DNA of 64,000 nucleotides from Corynespora cassiicola (GCA_022059125.1 JAEUWY010000021.1:124001-188000), one strand, 5' to 3'. Shown: positions 1 through 11,572, counted from the stretch's first letter. Notes: generated by a model not told the origin, from the letters alone. Program-made: numbers and translations.

Positions 1-517
1 CGCCGACGCCGCCCAAGGGGACAACTACAACTTCAACAGCACCCTCTGGGCCCAGGCCAAATCCTTTTGGCACGGCGACGCGCTCATCGCCGTCCAATCC
101 GCCGCCGACGCGTCCTCTGCCCGCGTCAAGACGGCCAAGGAGACGAATCCCGACTTTGGAATCCCCGAGGAGCTGGTCTTCACCCGCACGGGGCCTTGGG
201 GGTTGTTGATCTCCATTTTTGGGAATCAGCAGGAGGCGGCCGTGCAAAGGGAGAGGATCGAGATGGTTTTTGGTGAGTGACCCTGTCCGGATTGGGGGAG
301 GAGTTGTGAGTGCGAGGCTAATGAGGATACTGTAGAGCAGGAGAAGCTGCCGTTGAATTTGGGGTGGAAGAGGAGTGGGGAGGTTTTGGATGCAGAGGGG
401 GTTGGGCTTGTTGCGGGAATGGTTTTTGATGCTTCGACTATTCCCGAAATTCTTGCTGGGGACCGCGGTGCTGTGAAGAGGGGGGCTGAACCGCATGGGT
501 TTACGCGTCACTTTTGA
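1..517 (+). CDS. Heme-thiolate chloroperoxidase-like protein, C-terminal part
   Basis: The 3' end of a gene whose start lies outside the window; the frame opens at base 2. One intron (273-335, donor GTGAGT, acceptor TGTAG) splits it, and the stop is TGA at 515-517. The protein runs from a Phe-Asn-Ser-Thr-Leu stretch through a segment with NPDFGIPEE and a run ending LPLNLGWKRS. This matches the C-terminal half of the fungal chloroperoxidase / aromatic peroxygenase family (heme-thiolate peroxidases), in which an R/KLP..xGWKRS segment near the end is characteristic. Such enzymes are usually secreted and oxidise or halogenate aromatic substrates with H2O2. The heme-ligand Pro-Cys-Pro motif and the acid-base Glu would be upstream and cannot be checked. 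The gene converges on the AA9 gene, with 148 bases between the two stops. Confidence 0.72.
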
Positions 518-665
518 GCAGGCCGTCGAGGGTGAAGTGGAAGTGTGGGATATTTACGGCGCAAAGTATGTACAAGAAAGAATGCTACCACACACTCGCT
601 TCGAATAGATTCTTCTCTTTTCCTCGTATGGCGAGCCTTGTTGTCCAAATTTCTCATCCAGTCGT

Positions 666-1752
666 TCACTGAGCCCATCCGTTGTCACCCCAAACCGGGC
701 CTCCGGGAGGAGTGTATGGGTTCGTTGCGGAAATGTCGCGGTATTCGAGGAAGATCTAGGTATGTCAGTGATGGTCCACACAGCAATGGAGATCGCATCG
801 CGCTTACGCTTTTCTTGTCATCGGGTTGATATGCTCCAGGAAGCGCAATGCCAGCAGGAAGCTTTGTGGTGCCGCTACCCGTGACAGTAATCTGGTGGCA
901 GTTGGGGTAGAACTGAGCTAGGGACCCGTTCTTGTTCGTGCGCTGCAGGCCGAGAATCTCATGTCTTGGAGTGTTGTCAGCTATGATCTATTCTGGGCTG
1001 GTGCGATGAGATGGAAACCATGCCAAAAAAGACTTACCGCAGGATGTATTCCCCTGGCGCAACGGTCTTGGGCAAGGTAATAGTCCAGGTAGAGTTTTGC
1101 GTGTAGAGGCGCTTGGAGGCCCAGGGAACGGACTCGCTGGCGTCATAGCCTGCTTGGTCGATCTTCACCCATACATCTCCTGAGCTGCCGGAGAACGCCG
1201 AGCAAGGTCCCTTGCAGTCTGCGAGGTAGGTGAGCACTACGTCAGGGTTAATGCAACGGTATTCCGGTAGTACAATACACGCGATCAGCTTACTAGGTCC
1301 TGGGTGGTCACTCGACCACTCGGTCCACATGAACTTGACCGTGCTGCCTGCGGCCACCTCTGCCGTGTTCGTCGCAGGGATGTTGTTCTTGCCATCGCGG
1401 CCGATATTGCACGTAATTGCATCCGTCTGCGATAATATCAGCTTCATGACTTCCAACACTAGTTTTAGACGATGGTAACAAAAAAACACATCGCGAAACT
1501 GACTTACAGTGAAAAGGTCGTCAGTCACTGGACCGTTGTCCTTGAAAATCCTGGTGATCCTGTTCACGGCAGGCTTTTTTTGCGGGTCCTTGTACGGATT
1601 CCAAGTGTCGACGATACTGTCTCCGAAAGCAATCTGCTGAACGTACCTGCGCATCGTCAGCCAGCCAGTGGGAAGATTGTCCATGTCCATTGTACTCACC
1701 CATGCGCGGCAACAAGGGAAACGAGAGGTAGGACAGAAATCATGCACTTCAT
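666..1752 (-). CDS. AA9 lytic polysaccharide monooxygenase (five exons)
   Basis: Exons read 1752-1700, 1646-1508, 1426-1038, 964-808 and 755-666, giving 275 residues; all four introns are GT-AG and about 50-80 bases. The start gives a 16-residue signal peptide followed directly by His-Gly, so cleavage leaves His1, the first ligand of the copper histidine brace. The first intron falls in the Gly codon after that His. The second copper His lies in the EWSSDHPGP segment, and the axial Tyr is probably in QFYPNC. The end, with ATNPYTPPGGPVWGDNGWAQ, is typical of AA9, and no cellulose-binding module follows. Such enzymes cleave cellulose or hemicellulose oxidatively outside the cell. The family call is secure; substrate and regioselectivity cannot be read from sequence. 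Confidence 0.9.
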
Positions 1753-2229
1753 ATTCCCTGATATTCACAACGGCGAGATTGAAGGCAAATATGAATGAAG
1801 ATGAAGTGATAAAACACAATGGAAAGCAGCATCCCCTCGCCATTTTATCTCGTTGCACATCGCCAACTTGGCGGTCTAGGAAGCATGATTCGAGGAAATC
1901 GCAGTCACGAAACACATCCACATCAATATTCAGATATATGACAATGGTATAATGGGGTTATATTAATCTGGTAGGGTCCGATATGCATTGGGGGCTAGCA
2001 TCGACCGCAACTCGATCTGATTCGTGGAAATGGAAAAGCACGGGCCACGCGTGTAAGATGGTGAGGCGTTGGCGTTCCTGAGCCATGGAGATCTGCAGCA
2101 GGCGCCCCGCAGACGCCGCCATTTCGGCGGTACTCAAGAGTTCGCCAATACATGGCTTGGTGCTTTTCCAAGACGAGGCAGACATATCCTTCCAAGGGAT
2201 GATGTTGCGGTCTATTAGTGGGCGCTGGC
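1753..2229. other. Intergenic, AA9 upstream region
   Basis: 477 bases between the AA9 start and the stop of the next minus-strand gene. Only short overlapping open frames are present, none with recognisable features. It presumably holds the AA9 promoter and the terminator of the F-box-like gene. Confidence 0.5.
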
Positions 2230-2901
2230 TCACGATGGCTCAAACTCGGGAGGCCAGTCCTTGCAAAGACAACAGTTCAACTTCTCGGGAGAGAAGCTGA
2301 CTTTGGACTTGACCAGTTCAGTCACTTGTTTGTTACGCCAAAGAACCATCTCCATGATTGCGTGTCCCGGGACATTGAACTCGAGCTTCGGGCTTGACGC
2401 TAATTTGTTCGTTATAGCAGTCCAGAACTCGGAATGGCCCTCAACAATCACACACAGCTGTTGAAGATTCGGGAAGCCATAATTACCAGTGGCGAACTTT
2501 ACGAGCCACTCCCAATCCAATGCGTTGATCGAAATACGAAGTAGGCGTATGTGCTGGTTGATCCGAGGGTTTGGGTATGCAAAGAAGACTGGCAGAGCAC
2601 GAGTCTCAAAAAGATTGACCGACTCTTTGCTGGGTCTAAGAACGAACATGTTCTTTTCATAGTAGACTTGCTTTGACAGTGAGGCGATATCAGGGGTAGT
2701 CGAAAGAAGGCGGAACAAAGGTCGCTGAACCTTGTCGTTAACGCCGTACCATTCTTCCTTTCCAATCAGCTTATCGACCTTGAGCACGTATTGCAGAATT
2801 TCTGATTTCATTTCGTTGGGAAGCTTGTTCCAGCCATCTTTGAAGTCGGCCCTGAATTTCAGGACACTCGAGGGGGTTTCTCCTGACATCGTTGAAGGCA
2901 T
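2230..2901 (-). CDS. F-box-like hypothetical protein (copy 1)
   Basis: A single-exon gene of 223 residues from the ATG at 2901; a second ATG at 2889 is equally possible. The open frame extends further upstream, but that part is basic, AT-rich and unlike the family. The N-terminal segment WNKLPNEMKSEILQYVL has the Leu-Pro-x-Glu-(I/L) signature of an F-box. It is followed by a segment built like those in the other family members here: a leucine-rich region, a YYEKNMFVL block and a GFPNLQQLCV strand. F-box proteins usually recruit targets to SCF ubiquitin ligases, but in this fungal family that role is unproven. The gene is divergent from copy 2 at 3180. Six loci of this family lie in the window. 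Confidence 0.7.
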   Translation of the reverse strand: MPSTMSGETPSSVLKFRADFKDGWNKLPNEMKSEILQYVLKVDKLIGKEEWYGVNDKVQRPLFRLLSTTPDIASLSKQVYYEKNMFVLRPSKESVNLFETRALPVFFAYPNPRINQHIRLLRISINALDWEWLVKFATGNYGFPNLQQLCVIVEGHSEFWTAITNKLASSPKLEFNVPGHAIMEMVLWRNKQVTELVKSKVSFSPEKLNCCLCKDWPPEFEPS

Positions 2902-3179
2902 CAAAAAAAAAAAGGTTGTACAGGCTTTGAGGGATTTTCTGGTTCGAGATTTATATAGTAGATTAATTATGTATCTTTTAACAATTCTCTGATAACGAAA
3001 ATTTATATTCAAGCACAACCTTGGAATGTACGTAGTCAATGAAAGTAGTGAGGCGGTCACGTGCGTCTGGCACAATCCCCTTGGAAACACCAAACGACAA
3101 ACGCCACTTCACTCGCCTTTTTCAATAACATTTGCGCGGGTATAAACCATTTGCTCCAATTCTCACCCACAACCTAGCA
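2902..3179. promoter_or_regulatory. Divergent promoter of F-box-like copies 1 and 2
   Basis: 278 bases between two ATGs on opposite strands. A TATAAA at 3141-3146 sits 34 bases upstream of the plus-strand ATG at 3180. The half nearer copy 1 is AT-rich. A shared control region is inferred from arrangement only. Confidence 0.45.
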
Positions 3180-4340
3180 ATGTGCTGGAGTATCCGACCA
3201 AAGCCGAAACCAAAGTTCCCAAAATCGAAACCCCCTCCCAGCATTGCCATGTCCGGTCCAATATCTGCCTTTGAGGAGCTCTACAATAGAGGCATAACTC
3301 CGTATCGTGATCCTAGAGCGGGTCAACAAGCGACAGGCGCCAATATCGACCCGAGGGCCGAGCTCGGCACGTCCAGAAACCCTGTGCGCGTGTACAACAT
3401 GCTCACCATTCCCAAAACCGACACGCCCTGCTACATCTACTCGTCAGAGCCACTCTGGGTGATTGTAGACAACGCCCGTCTCTTCTTATGGGCCGTCAAT
3501 CCCATCGCCCTGGGCTCCTGTTACTCTTCCGTCCGCATAAAGTCTACCGCGGGGCTGGACTGGCGCTTCAAGCGCGGCTTCGAGAAACTGCCCAACGAAC
3601 TGTTGCTCCTCATCTTTGGAAACATGCACTTTGACCACAAAGAACACGTGTATGCCAGCACGAGCGCAGCAGTCATGGAGACGTACTTGTTTCCGTTTAT
3701 GAGGTCGACGCCCAAGATGGGCGCGATTTCGAGGCAGCTCTTCTACGAGACGAACTCGTTCTTCATCCGCGCGCATTCGCGTAGGATCCTGGTGGACGAG
3801 AAGAAGTGCGGTGAAAAGATAAAAGGATGGGATAACCCCGCAATTTTGCCCTCGGTGCTCCTCCCAAAGCCGGATGCGCGCGCGATGATTCGGACGTTGC
3901 ATATCGAAGTTATGCTTGATGATGGGATATCCATCTTGCGAAACTTTGCCATGGGGAAGTTTGGATTCCCGAATCTCAAAAAACTCACTGTTCGTATAGA
4001 TTGCGAGCAGTTCGCATCCTTTGAGTACTTTATATGCGTCGGAATGCCTTCACATCTTGAGGACAGGGTTGCACTCGCCAAACGACTCTTGGGCAATGGG
4101 ATCAAATTTGGCATCAAGGGTGATCTGTACATGGTTGTGAGGACCATGAGAGGTTACTGGGAACGAGTCAGAATGTTAAAGAAAGACTGTGTAGAGATCT
4201 GGAATGTGTTGAATGACAAGATTGAATTCAAGGACCGGGATAAGAAGAGGTTTGAGATTCGTGGTTCTGAAGATTTTCAAAATCTTAAACCATGGATTAA
4301 GGAGAAAGATAAGACTCGTACGCTGAGATTTGGGGAGTAA
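3180..4340 (+). CDS. F-box-like hypothetical protein (copy 2)
   Basis: Single exon of 386 residues. I chose the ATG at 3180, which lies just after a TATAAA and gives a basic, Pro/Lys-rich N terminus (MCWSIRPKPKPKFPKSKPPP). The upstream in-frame extension has no ATG. An F-box-like helix (RGFEKLPNELLLLIFGNM) lies near residue 137. After it come an LFPFMRSTPKMGAISRQLFYETNSFFI block and a FGFPNLKKLTVRI strand, both shared with the other copies. It is longer than its relatives, with an N-terminal region of about 130 residues of no recognised fold. Function unknown; the family is inferred from the shared block order. Confidence 0.72.
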   Translation: MCWSIRPKPKPKFPKSKPPPSIAMSGPISAFEELYNRGITPYRDPRAGQQATGANIDPRAELGTSRNPVRVYNMLTIPKTDTPCYIYSSEPLWVIVDNARLFLWAVNPIALGSCYSSVRIKSTAGLDWRFKRGFEKLPNELLLLIFGNMHFDHKEHVYASTSAAVMETYLFPFMRSTPKMGAISRQLFYETNSFFIRAHSRRILVDEKKCGEKIKGWDNPAILPSVLLPKPDARAMIRTLHIEVMLDDGISILRNFAMGKFGFPNLKKLTVRIDCEQFASFEYFICVGMPSHLEDRVALAKRLLGNGIKFGIKGDLYMVVRTMRGYWERVRMLKKDCVEIWNVLNDKIEFKDRDKKRFEIRGSEDFQNLKPWIKEKDKTRTLRFGE

Positions 4341-4795
4341 TGAGTTAAGCCGACTGTGGAATGACCTGACGACAAACTCAAGCACGGGTAATTACTATCA
4401 GTCCTGTCGCAAGACTTTATGCTTCCTTTTAACGATTCACCATTGTTCATTTACTGCTCAACTAAGAATGGAGAACGATTTGTACGATACGAGTGCTATA
4501 TCTGGTCAAGAGTAATCATGGAGAGAAGTAGATTTCGAATAATACATTCAGTCAACAGACGGACCTCCATCCTTGGTGCCTGATACAGAAGTCACAATGG
4601 CCCATCTGCTACCTGGGATATTTTAGGCCCGTAGACGTAAACTGGTCGCAATTCTCACGTAGATGAAAACTGTGCAATGCAGGGCAAAAAATATAGTATA
4701 TTTGCATCAGACAGATGTCTAATTTGTATCAACTACAACGAAATGAATATACCTCCCACCATGATGCGTGAACCCCGATGTCTCAATAAGACATT
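4341..4795. other. Intergenic between convergent genes
   Basis: 455 bases between the stop of F-box-like copy 2 and the stop of the chitinase. I see only short frames and no recognisable element. Expected to hold two terminators. Confidence 0.5.
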
Positions 4796-6253
4796 CTAGT
4801 GGCGCCAGAGGAAAGTGGTAGCGTTAGTAGACTGAGCACGAATGTTGTCGTACTTGGAGAGAGGGAAGTTGAGCCAGTTCTGATCCCTGGCAAGAGCGGA
4901 GGTGCCACCAAGGTATTCGCCAACCTATTGACAAGACATTAGCACGCGCAACTTCATGGAGAGAGAGAGGATTTTCTTACCGTGGTGATCAAGCTCCGGT
5001 CATCGGTGCGGTCAGAGGATGAATCCCACCACCAGGCTCCACCAAGACCCTCCTTCATGAGGTACTTGGCCTTGAGAACCTGAACCTCGGGGGTATCAAA
5101 GGTGACAAACTGCCTAGTGGCGTTGTCGTAGCTCCACGAGGCGATGAGCTTCTTGTCGGTGTAGACGGTGCTGCCGTTCAAGGGAAGCGCCTTGTAGTCC
5201 AAGACACCAGCCTCCCAAGTGCCATCGCCAGATCCGTTGAAACGCTGTCCAAGACCGTGATCCTTGCCGGAAACGACGTTGGCGAAGGAACGACCGTACG
5301 CGGGCAGACCAAGGATGATGTTTCTAGGATCCTTCAGCTGCGACTTGTAGTGATCAATGGTCTGCTTGGTGTTGAAGTCGGTGGCCTGGGGGAGCTTCTT
5401 GGAGGGGTAGACGTTGGAGTTGTGGCCGGTGAAGTTGGAGAAGCCGGGCCCCTGGTAGTCGAAAGCCATCAGGTTCCACTCATCAACATACTGGTCCATT
5501 CCTGCAATGTCGAGAACATTGTAACGGAGAGGACCAGCGGGAGCAGCAACGGTGATTTCGAAGTGGTAGTTATTGGCGTACTTGGCAGAGTACTCATCGT
5601 ACAGCTATTCCTTGTTAGCTTCACGCCGCACAATGGACGTGAATCTGCTTACCGTTCGCATGCGCCTGAGAGTGTCGACAAGGTTGGCAGCATCAGTGGC
5701 GTCCTCGGGGTACTCCCAATCGACGTCGAATCCATCAAGTCCAAGATCCTTGATCAGCTGGAGCGATGACTCGGCAAACTTGACACGGCCGGCCTCAGTA
5801 GCAAGAGCGGGCTTGAAGTTGGCACGGTATGACCATCCACCGACAGAAAGAATGACCTTGAGCTTGCGGTTCTGCTGCTTGAGCTGGTAGAGCTGGTTGA
5901 AGTTTCCGTAGAGTGTGGTTCCGTTGGAATCCACATCAGTCGGATACCTAAACTGGACGTCGGCCCACTCATCAGAGAGAGAGATCTCTCCGGTCTGGTT
6001 GTTCACATTGGCGAACGCATAGGTGATTTTGGTGAGTCTCTCCGCCGGGAGATCAGTAACGAAATGCTGGCGTCCATAGATGGCCTTGCGCGATCGTCAG
6101 CTGCAGATCGTTTGAGTGGACGAATTGTGGGCCTACCCAGTTGACGTAGTAGACGCCCATTTGCCATCCCTTGGAGCCAAAGCTCCCCGTGAGTGGGATG
6201 GCCGAGGAAAAGAGTGGAAGGCTCAACAGAGCAGCAGCATTGTGAAAACGCAT
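4796..6253 (-). CDS. GH18 chitinase, secreted, four exons or more
   Basis: The ATG at 6253 starts a signal peptide (MRFHNAAALLSLPLFSSA) followed by WQMGVYYVNW, the first beta strand of the GH18 barrel. Intron 1 opens right after that Trp (GTAGGC...CAAG) and the next exon begins AIYGRQHFVTDLPAERLTKI. The catalytic DxxDxDxE motif is visible as DGFDVDWEYP, with Glu as the proton donor. The other core strands (LSVGGWSY, MAFDYQGPG, LGLPAYGRSF, GGAWWWDSSSD) are in order. A third intron (donor GTAAGA) precedes a last exon ending in TTFLWRH. Total about 430 residues. It hydrolyses chitin, either in the fungus's own wall remodelling or in feeding and mycoparasitism. No chitin-binding module is seen. 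Confidence 0.9.
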
Positions 6254-7704
6254 GTTGAAGGAAGGGACGGCTGCGATAGCCAAAAGGAGTGACAATTAAC
6301 AATAGAAAACAAGAGTATCCAGAGCGGGTGAACTTCAAAAGACAGAAGAGCACATCATCTATTTAATTCAATCGCATCCCGCACCTTGAACCGCCAAGTC
6401 GTCCGCTCGGCGACAAAGCCGGGGTAACAGATCTGTGATGGTTCCGAAATGAGGCCATGGTTCATGCGACACTGCAGTTTGCGCCGAAGAAGCTTTTCTC
6501 CCCTATTCGCACGCCGGCAGTTCCGTTTGAACCTTGCTCCTCCGCCAGGGGCACAACGAGAGCCCTTTTCCACGGCAGCGGCTCCAAATTCAAGCCTCTA
6601 CCGTGTGTCGATGAAGAACGCCCACCGCGTCAAACGTCTGGTAGCGGCCCGATCTCGCTTAGTCGGTTCCGGGCCGATAGGGCTCAAATCGAGCCTACGC
6701 GTTTCATTGATTTGCACCTCTGTACGCTTGATGCCAGTGCTTGGCTGATGTTTCACGAGCCTCTGATAGATTGGGTATATCGGTCCTGCTCCTGGGCCCA
6801 AAAGGCCGCTGTTACTTCGAACAACGACTTGGGCACGTTGGGCACTTGCGGCTTCCATAGGACCACTTTTTTGAGTGCGATGCGCGTACATGGGGTCCCG
6901 TTTCAAATGATCTCTCCCGAGAGTGTTTGGAGGAAAATCATCGGCTGTCAAAAATGATGGTCCGGAAGTTGGCGGAAGCGCAGGTTGTGGAGGTGGGCCG
7001 GCGATATGGAAACCCCTGCCATACCGATATTGCGGGTTACGATCAGCCCTGCCCAGCCCCTGACAAAGAACGAAACAATGCCTTATGTAAAGACTCACAA
7101 AGAAGTTTCCATGCAAGTTCCTGGAAACATATCCTTACTGTCTGTCGATCAGTTGTCGCATTGGAATCCGAGTGTTTTTCCGTAAGGCTGCGCCCCAAAA
7201 CACGGGCCACTGGTGTTAAGGATTGCACACAGATCGTGACGATGGGGGCGCGAAGAAAAAGCTTGATTATAGGGGATCGGCGCCGATATACACGGTACGT
7301 GTTGGTCTCGGGGGACAGCGGCAGCGGCGAGATACGAGGCGTGCCTAGTAAAATCACATTTTGCTTATGTTACAGTCATGCGCGAATCTCCGTTTGAAGA
7401 AAAGATCATCCAGTCGTTTTTTCCACAAAACACAGGGGATGCCGGCTAAATACAGTTATAAAATCCCCTTTCCCACTACTGTACGTTGAAGTGTACCTTG
7501 CTCTGTATAAGGGGTTCCACAATCGTCAAAATCAGGTGCTTGACGGCTTCTCATACACCAAACTCGTGGACACTGCGTGATATCCAGGCGCCCATCGCAC
7601 GTTAGGATGTATCCTACCGTCTAGTTCCCTTTGATCTTTAAAAAGAACATATCCCTCCCTTCTTGAGATGGAAAGCCAGTGGTGATGTCGAGAACGATTC
7701 CCAC
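6254..7704. other. Long intergenic region upstream of the chitinase
   Basis: About 1.45 kb. The part 6450-7120 is richer in G+C than the other spacers and stays open in several frames, the longest being 6457-6957 on plus (166 codons) and 6598-7116 on minus (172 codons). Neither shows a known domain, a clear splice pattern or convincing codon bias. I read it as promoter or upstream region, with a small chance of an unrecognised gene. Confidence 0.4.
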
Positions 7705-8194
7705 CTAGCGTAATTCCTTGAAATCATACGTTCCCCCCGCCAGCTCTAGAAGCATCCCCCCAATTATCATAGTGAAATACGAGAGCAAACTTGAGTTTCC
7801 GGATCCACTTGTGAAACGTGGCTGGATAGCGTACAAAAAGTGTGGACGGTGGAACGTGACGATAGTCCGGTGAAATCTTGAAGGTATTCGTGGTGTAACA
7901 CACTCCCAAAGGCAATCATGCAATGACTGGCATCATTCGCAAATATGGATAGAGATTGCTCATCGATACGTTAGCGCCATCAAGGCTGGTTTCTGAGATG
8001 CCAGTCTCATAAATCAAATTGTATGACATGATTTGCAGCTTTATTTCATCTAGTAAAGCGTTCCAACCCTTTCTAAAGCTGTCGCTCAGTCTTTCAGCAG
8101 GTATAGTATGCCAAGTACGAGTCTGATTGGGATGCACTTCTACTGGAGTTACACAGTTGACCAAAACTGGAAAAAGATCTTCATAGTAACACAA
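7705..8194 (-). pseudogene. Decayed F-box-like gene (copy 3)
   Basis: The minus-strand frame 8194-7919 contains DSFRKGWNALLDEIKLQIMSYNL, the F-box-like helix of this family, and an LYPYLRMMPVIA block. A TGA at 7918-7916 then interrupts it, and the same frame continues with LPLGVCYTTNTFKISP, which corresponds to the (F)YETNSFFI block of copy 2. The stop falls where copy 2 has Arg (ISRQLFYETN), so a CGA to TGA transition is likely. The upstream end has no convincing ATG. This is a broken copy of a gene like 3180-4340; its products, if any, would be truncated. Confidence 0.7.
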
Positions 8195-9268
8195 AGTCTT
8201 AATCCAGATTCCGGACGATACAATACCCCAGAGAGGTTTCTTTCATAAATATATTGATGTGGTGAGGTACAAACGATTCGATTTAAATGTACTGCGGTCA
8301 CTGATGGAGCCTTTCGAAACATACTGGGACATTGTTGTGTCGTCCATGTCTAGAAAGGTTTTTTGGTTGGCTCATGTGTTGGTACAACAAAATCACAGTG
8401 AGAAGGTTTATGGCGTTCGAGGTTTCATTTTGTGAAGACAAAATGATTACACGGCTTAGCAAAACTAAATCTTAGCTAACGTCGCCACAGTCGAAATAAT
8501 GGCAGATGGATAGATGTAGTTGACCAATGAAACCATAGAAACGAGGCTCAAAAATGCCGTTCAATCGCTTGCTTTCTAAGTCAAGTTGTTCCTCATTGAT
8601 GCTTGGTAGGCTAGTGAGTTTTGGTAATAAATTTCTATTTTGAATATGTAGTAATAAATCTCTATGGGTATATCTTTTTAAAATCGGCTGGTTGAGTCAC
8701 TTTCGCCGTTGTAGGATCAAGACTTTGCAGAAAAAACCATCGAAACAGCGGTTCTTGATTTATGATGTAATTACTCTGGCGATGCATCAAGGACTATGCT
8801 GTTGAGGTGCAACACATGACGACCATTTTGCTCGCAGGGCCCTTTTTGTGGCTTTTTGTTTTTTGCATGTCCTAACATTGGGATTATAAACCGTGGAACT
8901 CTCGATCCCGCCTTTAAGGCTGCTTATATAGCGCCCTTGGAATATTGTCAACTTTCGAAGTCGCTTAGGGTACCCTGGAGGGTACGGCCTGTAGAAAATA
9001 ACGTAGTCCACCATGATTCTCAGCATTCAAAAGTGCCGACGCTCGAGTCAAATTTCGAGAAAGTAGATTTATCAATAATCTTCATTAACCTTTGTTCTTC
9101 GTAAAAATACCTTACCCCTAGGCCAACATAAGAATAATTTTCCCCGAAGAAAGAAATTTGACGGGATCGAGGCTAGGCAATCTTACCATTTTCCAGCTCT
9201 TGTTGCGAATGCTAATAGAGACCCGCTCAATGCATCCTACCCAAACATACAACCCGATTTCTATGAAG
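8195..9268. other. Intergenic, no gene seen
   Basis: About 1.07 kb, moderately AT-rich, with only short frames (82 codons at most). No family fragment, RNA gene or repeat could be recognised. Confidence 0.5.
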
Positions 9269-11572
9269 CTAGCTTAAACCATTGAAGAAGAAATTCCCAA
9301 TATTAGAATCTAACGCCAATGAGAAGTGATTGGCGGTTGGGTTTCCCCAATCACCAGCCTGGAGTGCCGACGACAAAGACTGGAGGTCATTTTCTGGTAG
9401 CATCCATGCACCATCCATGGGCTGTTGAAGAGGTAACACTACAACATTGTCTTCGGGTGTAGTCTGGTCTTGATGTAACGTCCTCTGAGATGATATGTAT
9501 GCTTCAGCGATGTTGTAAAGGCACTTGCAGACTTCGTAGGTGCGCTTGCAGGCGTCCAATATCTTTGATATTGATTCGAGGATATCGAGGGACAATTTTA
9601 GTATCCGCAGGTCTTCTGCGTCACATTCTGCAACGCAATGCAGAAATGTGACGACATATGGTGTGAACGAGGAGTTGACGTGAACCCTGGATCATTCAGT
9701 CAGCCGCATGGCATGAATATGGATCGAGTCTAGCTTGCCAAACGCCGTAGAGCATCAAAGAGTCCTTCTCCAGATGTTGGTAGCGAGAATATACCTCTAT
9801 GCCTGTCTCGAGGCCTTTTTTTGCCGCCTCAAAACAGGCTGGAGAGACGTTTTTTGCCGTTCTGGAAGGGTTGGCGCCGCGATACAGAATGGTCAGTGTT
9901 GAGTAATAGCCGACATCGAGTGGACCAAAAATATGATCGAAGACGCTTTTGTAATATACTTGTAAACTATCGAGCTGATACCAAGCTTCGCGCCACTGAT
10001 GAAGGCGTAGAGATAGAGTATTCACGATAGCTTGGCGTTCTGTACTCCCTTGCTTTCGCGAACCGGGCGAGTACAGGCTTTCGTATATTTGAGTTTGTAT
10101 TCGAGCATATTCAAGGAAGAGATGAAGAGCCAAGCTCCAGGGCCGTTGTCTTGGGTCTTGAGATATTGGAGTCGGCTCGAGGTCGATATCGTAATCATGC
10201 AGAGCCGGTGCTCTTCCTAGAGTGAGCACCAAGCTTCTATCTAAAAAGTACACGAACCAAAATAACAACCGAACTTTAGTTGCTTCGTCTGGAGCCATTG
10301 CTGCTACCACCTCCTCACGGTGATAGCCTAGAGCCAAGCAATGTCTTGCAGCAGTGGACGCATATCGCCACTGCAGAGCCAGTTTACCCTCAGTCTGTGA
10401 AATTAGTGCCTGAAAATAATCAGTTTAGGGCGAAAGAACCCAATTTCAATAACCTTTGAGTTATTGAAGAAAGTATAGGTGTGACATACCGTTATGCTGA
10501 GAAGAAGTGCGTGTTCGTAGGTGGGAATGGCGTTGACTTCGTAACTTTCAACTCCTCTTTTCAAATTTTGGCCGCAAACCCCCTCCCATTTCTCGGCTTC
10601 TTCAATAGAGATGCCGGGGTGAGCAAAGCGTTTCAATTCGCTCAGTGCAGGGTGTAACAAGGCGTTCAAGAGAGCAATCTCTCCCAGCGAGACTGGCTCA
10701 ACTGGAAAGTACACCTTCCGGCACAAATCTTCGAGTATCTTATAGTCGGGAACGGGATGAAAAATGATCAAGAAGCCATATGGTTTCCCTGTTTGTCTTA
10801 GCCTCCTAGGAGCAACGGAGATAACCACTGAGTCATACCTGAGAGAGCGCGCAGCAAACGAAGGACAAATTCGGATGGTGGAATTTCAGCGTTCATGACA
10901 CTGAAGGAGTCATGCGGATCAGATGACATCGGCGTGTCTTGTTGGTCGTCTTCATTCTCTAGGACTTTGCGCAAATTCGAAATACCGTTCAGTACATGCG
11001 CCGAATGTGTTGCAACAGGCGATTTGAGCTCTGTCACCTCGCTCGCAAAGATGCTTTGCTTTCCAAAAGACGTCGCCCCCTCAAGGCTAACAAGCTGTAT
11101 GTTCTTATTGCTGGCAAGTGGAGTTGCGTTGATACTGGCAGTGGCATTTTGCTGCTCCGACAGCCTACTGACCATATATTCAAGTGCCGCTACTCTATCC
11201 TGGAGTCGATCGTGGGTTGGATCAGGGCTTGGCTGGTATTAGTTACAATCATTCAAGCTGGGGCAGCTTGATGGAAAGTCTTACCTGGTGGTATGAGCAG
11301 CTGGAGAATGTTGGGCCACTGACTTCGAGGTCCCCTCACATAATATGTTGGAAGTAATGCAATTAGAGCACGGTACCTCACGATTGCAGCGGATCTGGTC
11401 AGGGTCAGAAGATTAGATTCTGACACACCCCGGCTCGGTTGGAAAGAAGTACCTTGCGGATCCGACAGTTGCGACACTACCTCATGAAGTTAGCGTTGCT
11501 GGTGCAGGAAGCGGGAAGGATTTGAGTATGCAGGCTTACTGCTCTAGGAATGATATTGGCTGTGGGACCCAT
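9269..11572 (-). CDS. Zn2Cys6 fungal transcription factor (cluster regulator)
   Basis: A multi-exon gene of roughly 640 residues. The ATG at 11572 gives MGPTANIIPRA, then an intron. The zinc cluster follows: Cys12, 15, 22, 28, 31 and 38, spacing Cx2Cx6Cx5Cx2Cx6C, interrupted by a second intron after CRNCRIRK. Next come a linker and a short coiled coil (RLQDRVAALEYMVSRL), typical of dimeric binders of CGG-type repeats. The body carries the fungal-specific transcription factor domain, with the RHCLALGYHREE and FWFVYFLDRSL signatures. One intron (9738-9687, 52 bases) begins with GC instead of GT; only this choice keeps the frame (YGVW to VHVNSSF). The gene stands 0.5 kb from the hydrolase, followed by the monooxygenase and dehydrogenase, so it is the likely regulator of those genes. 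Confidence 0.85.
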
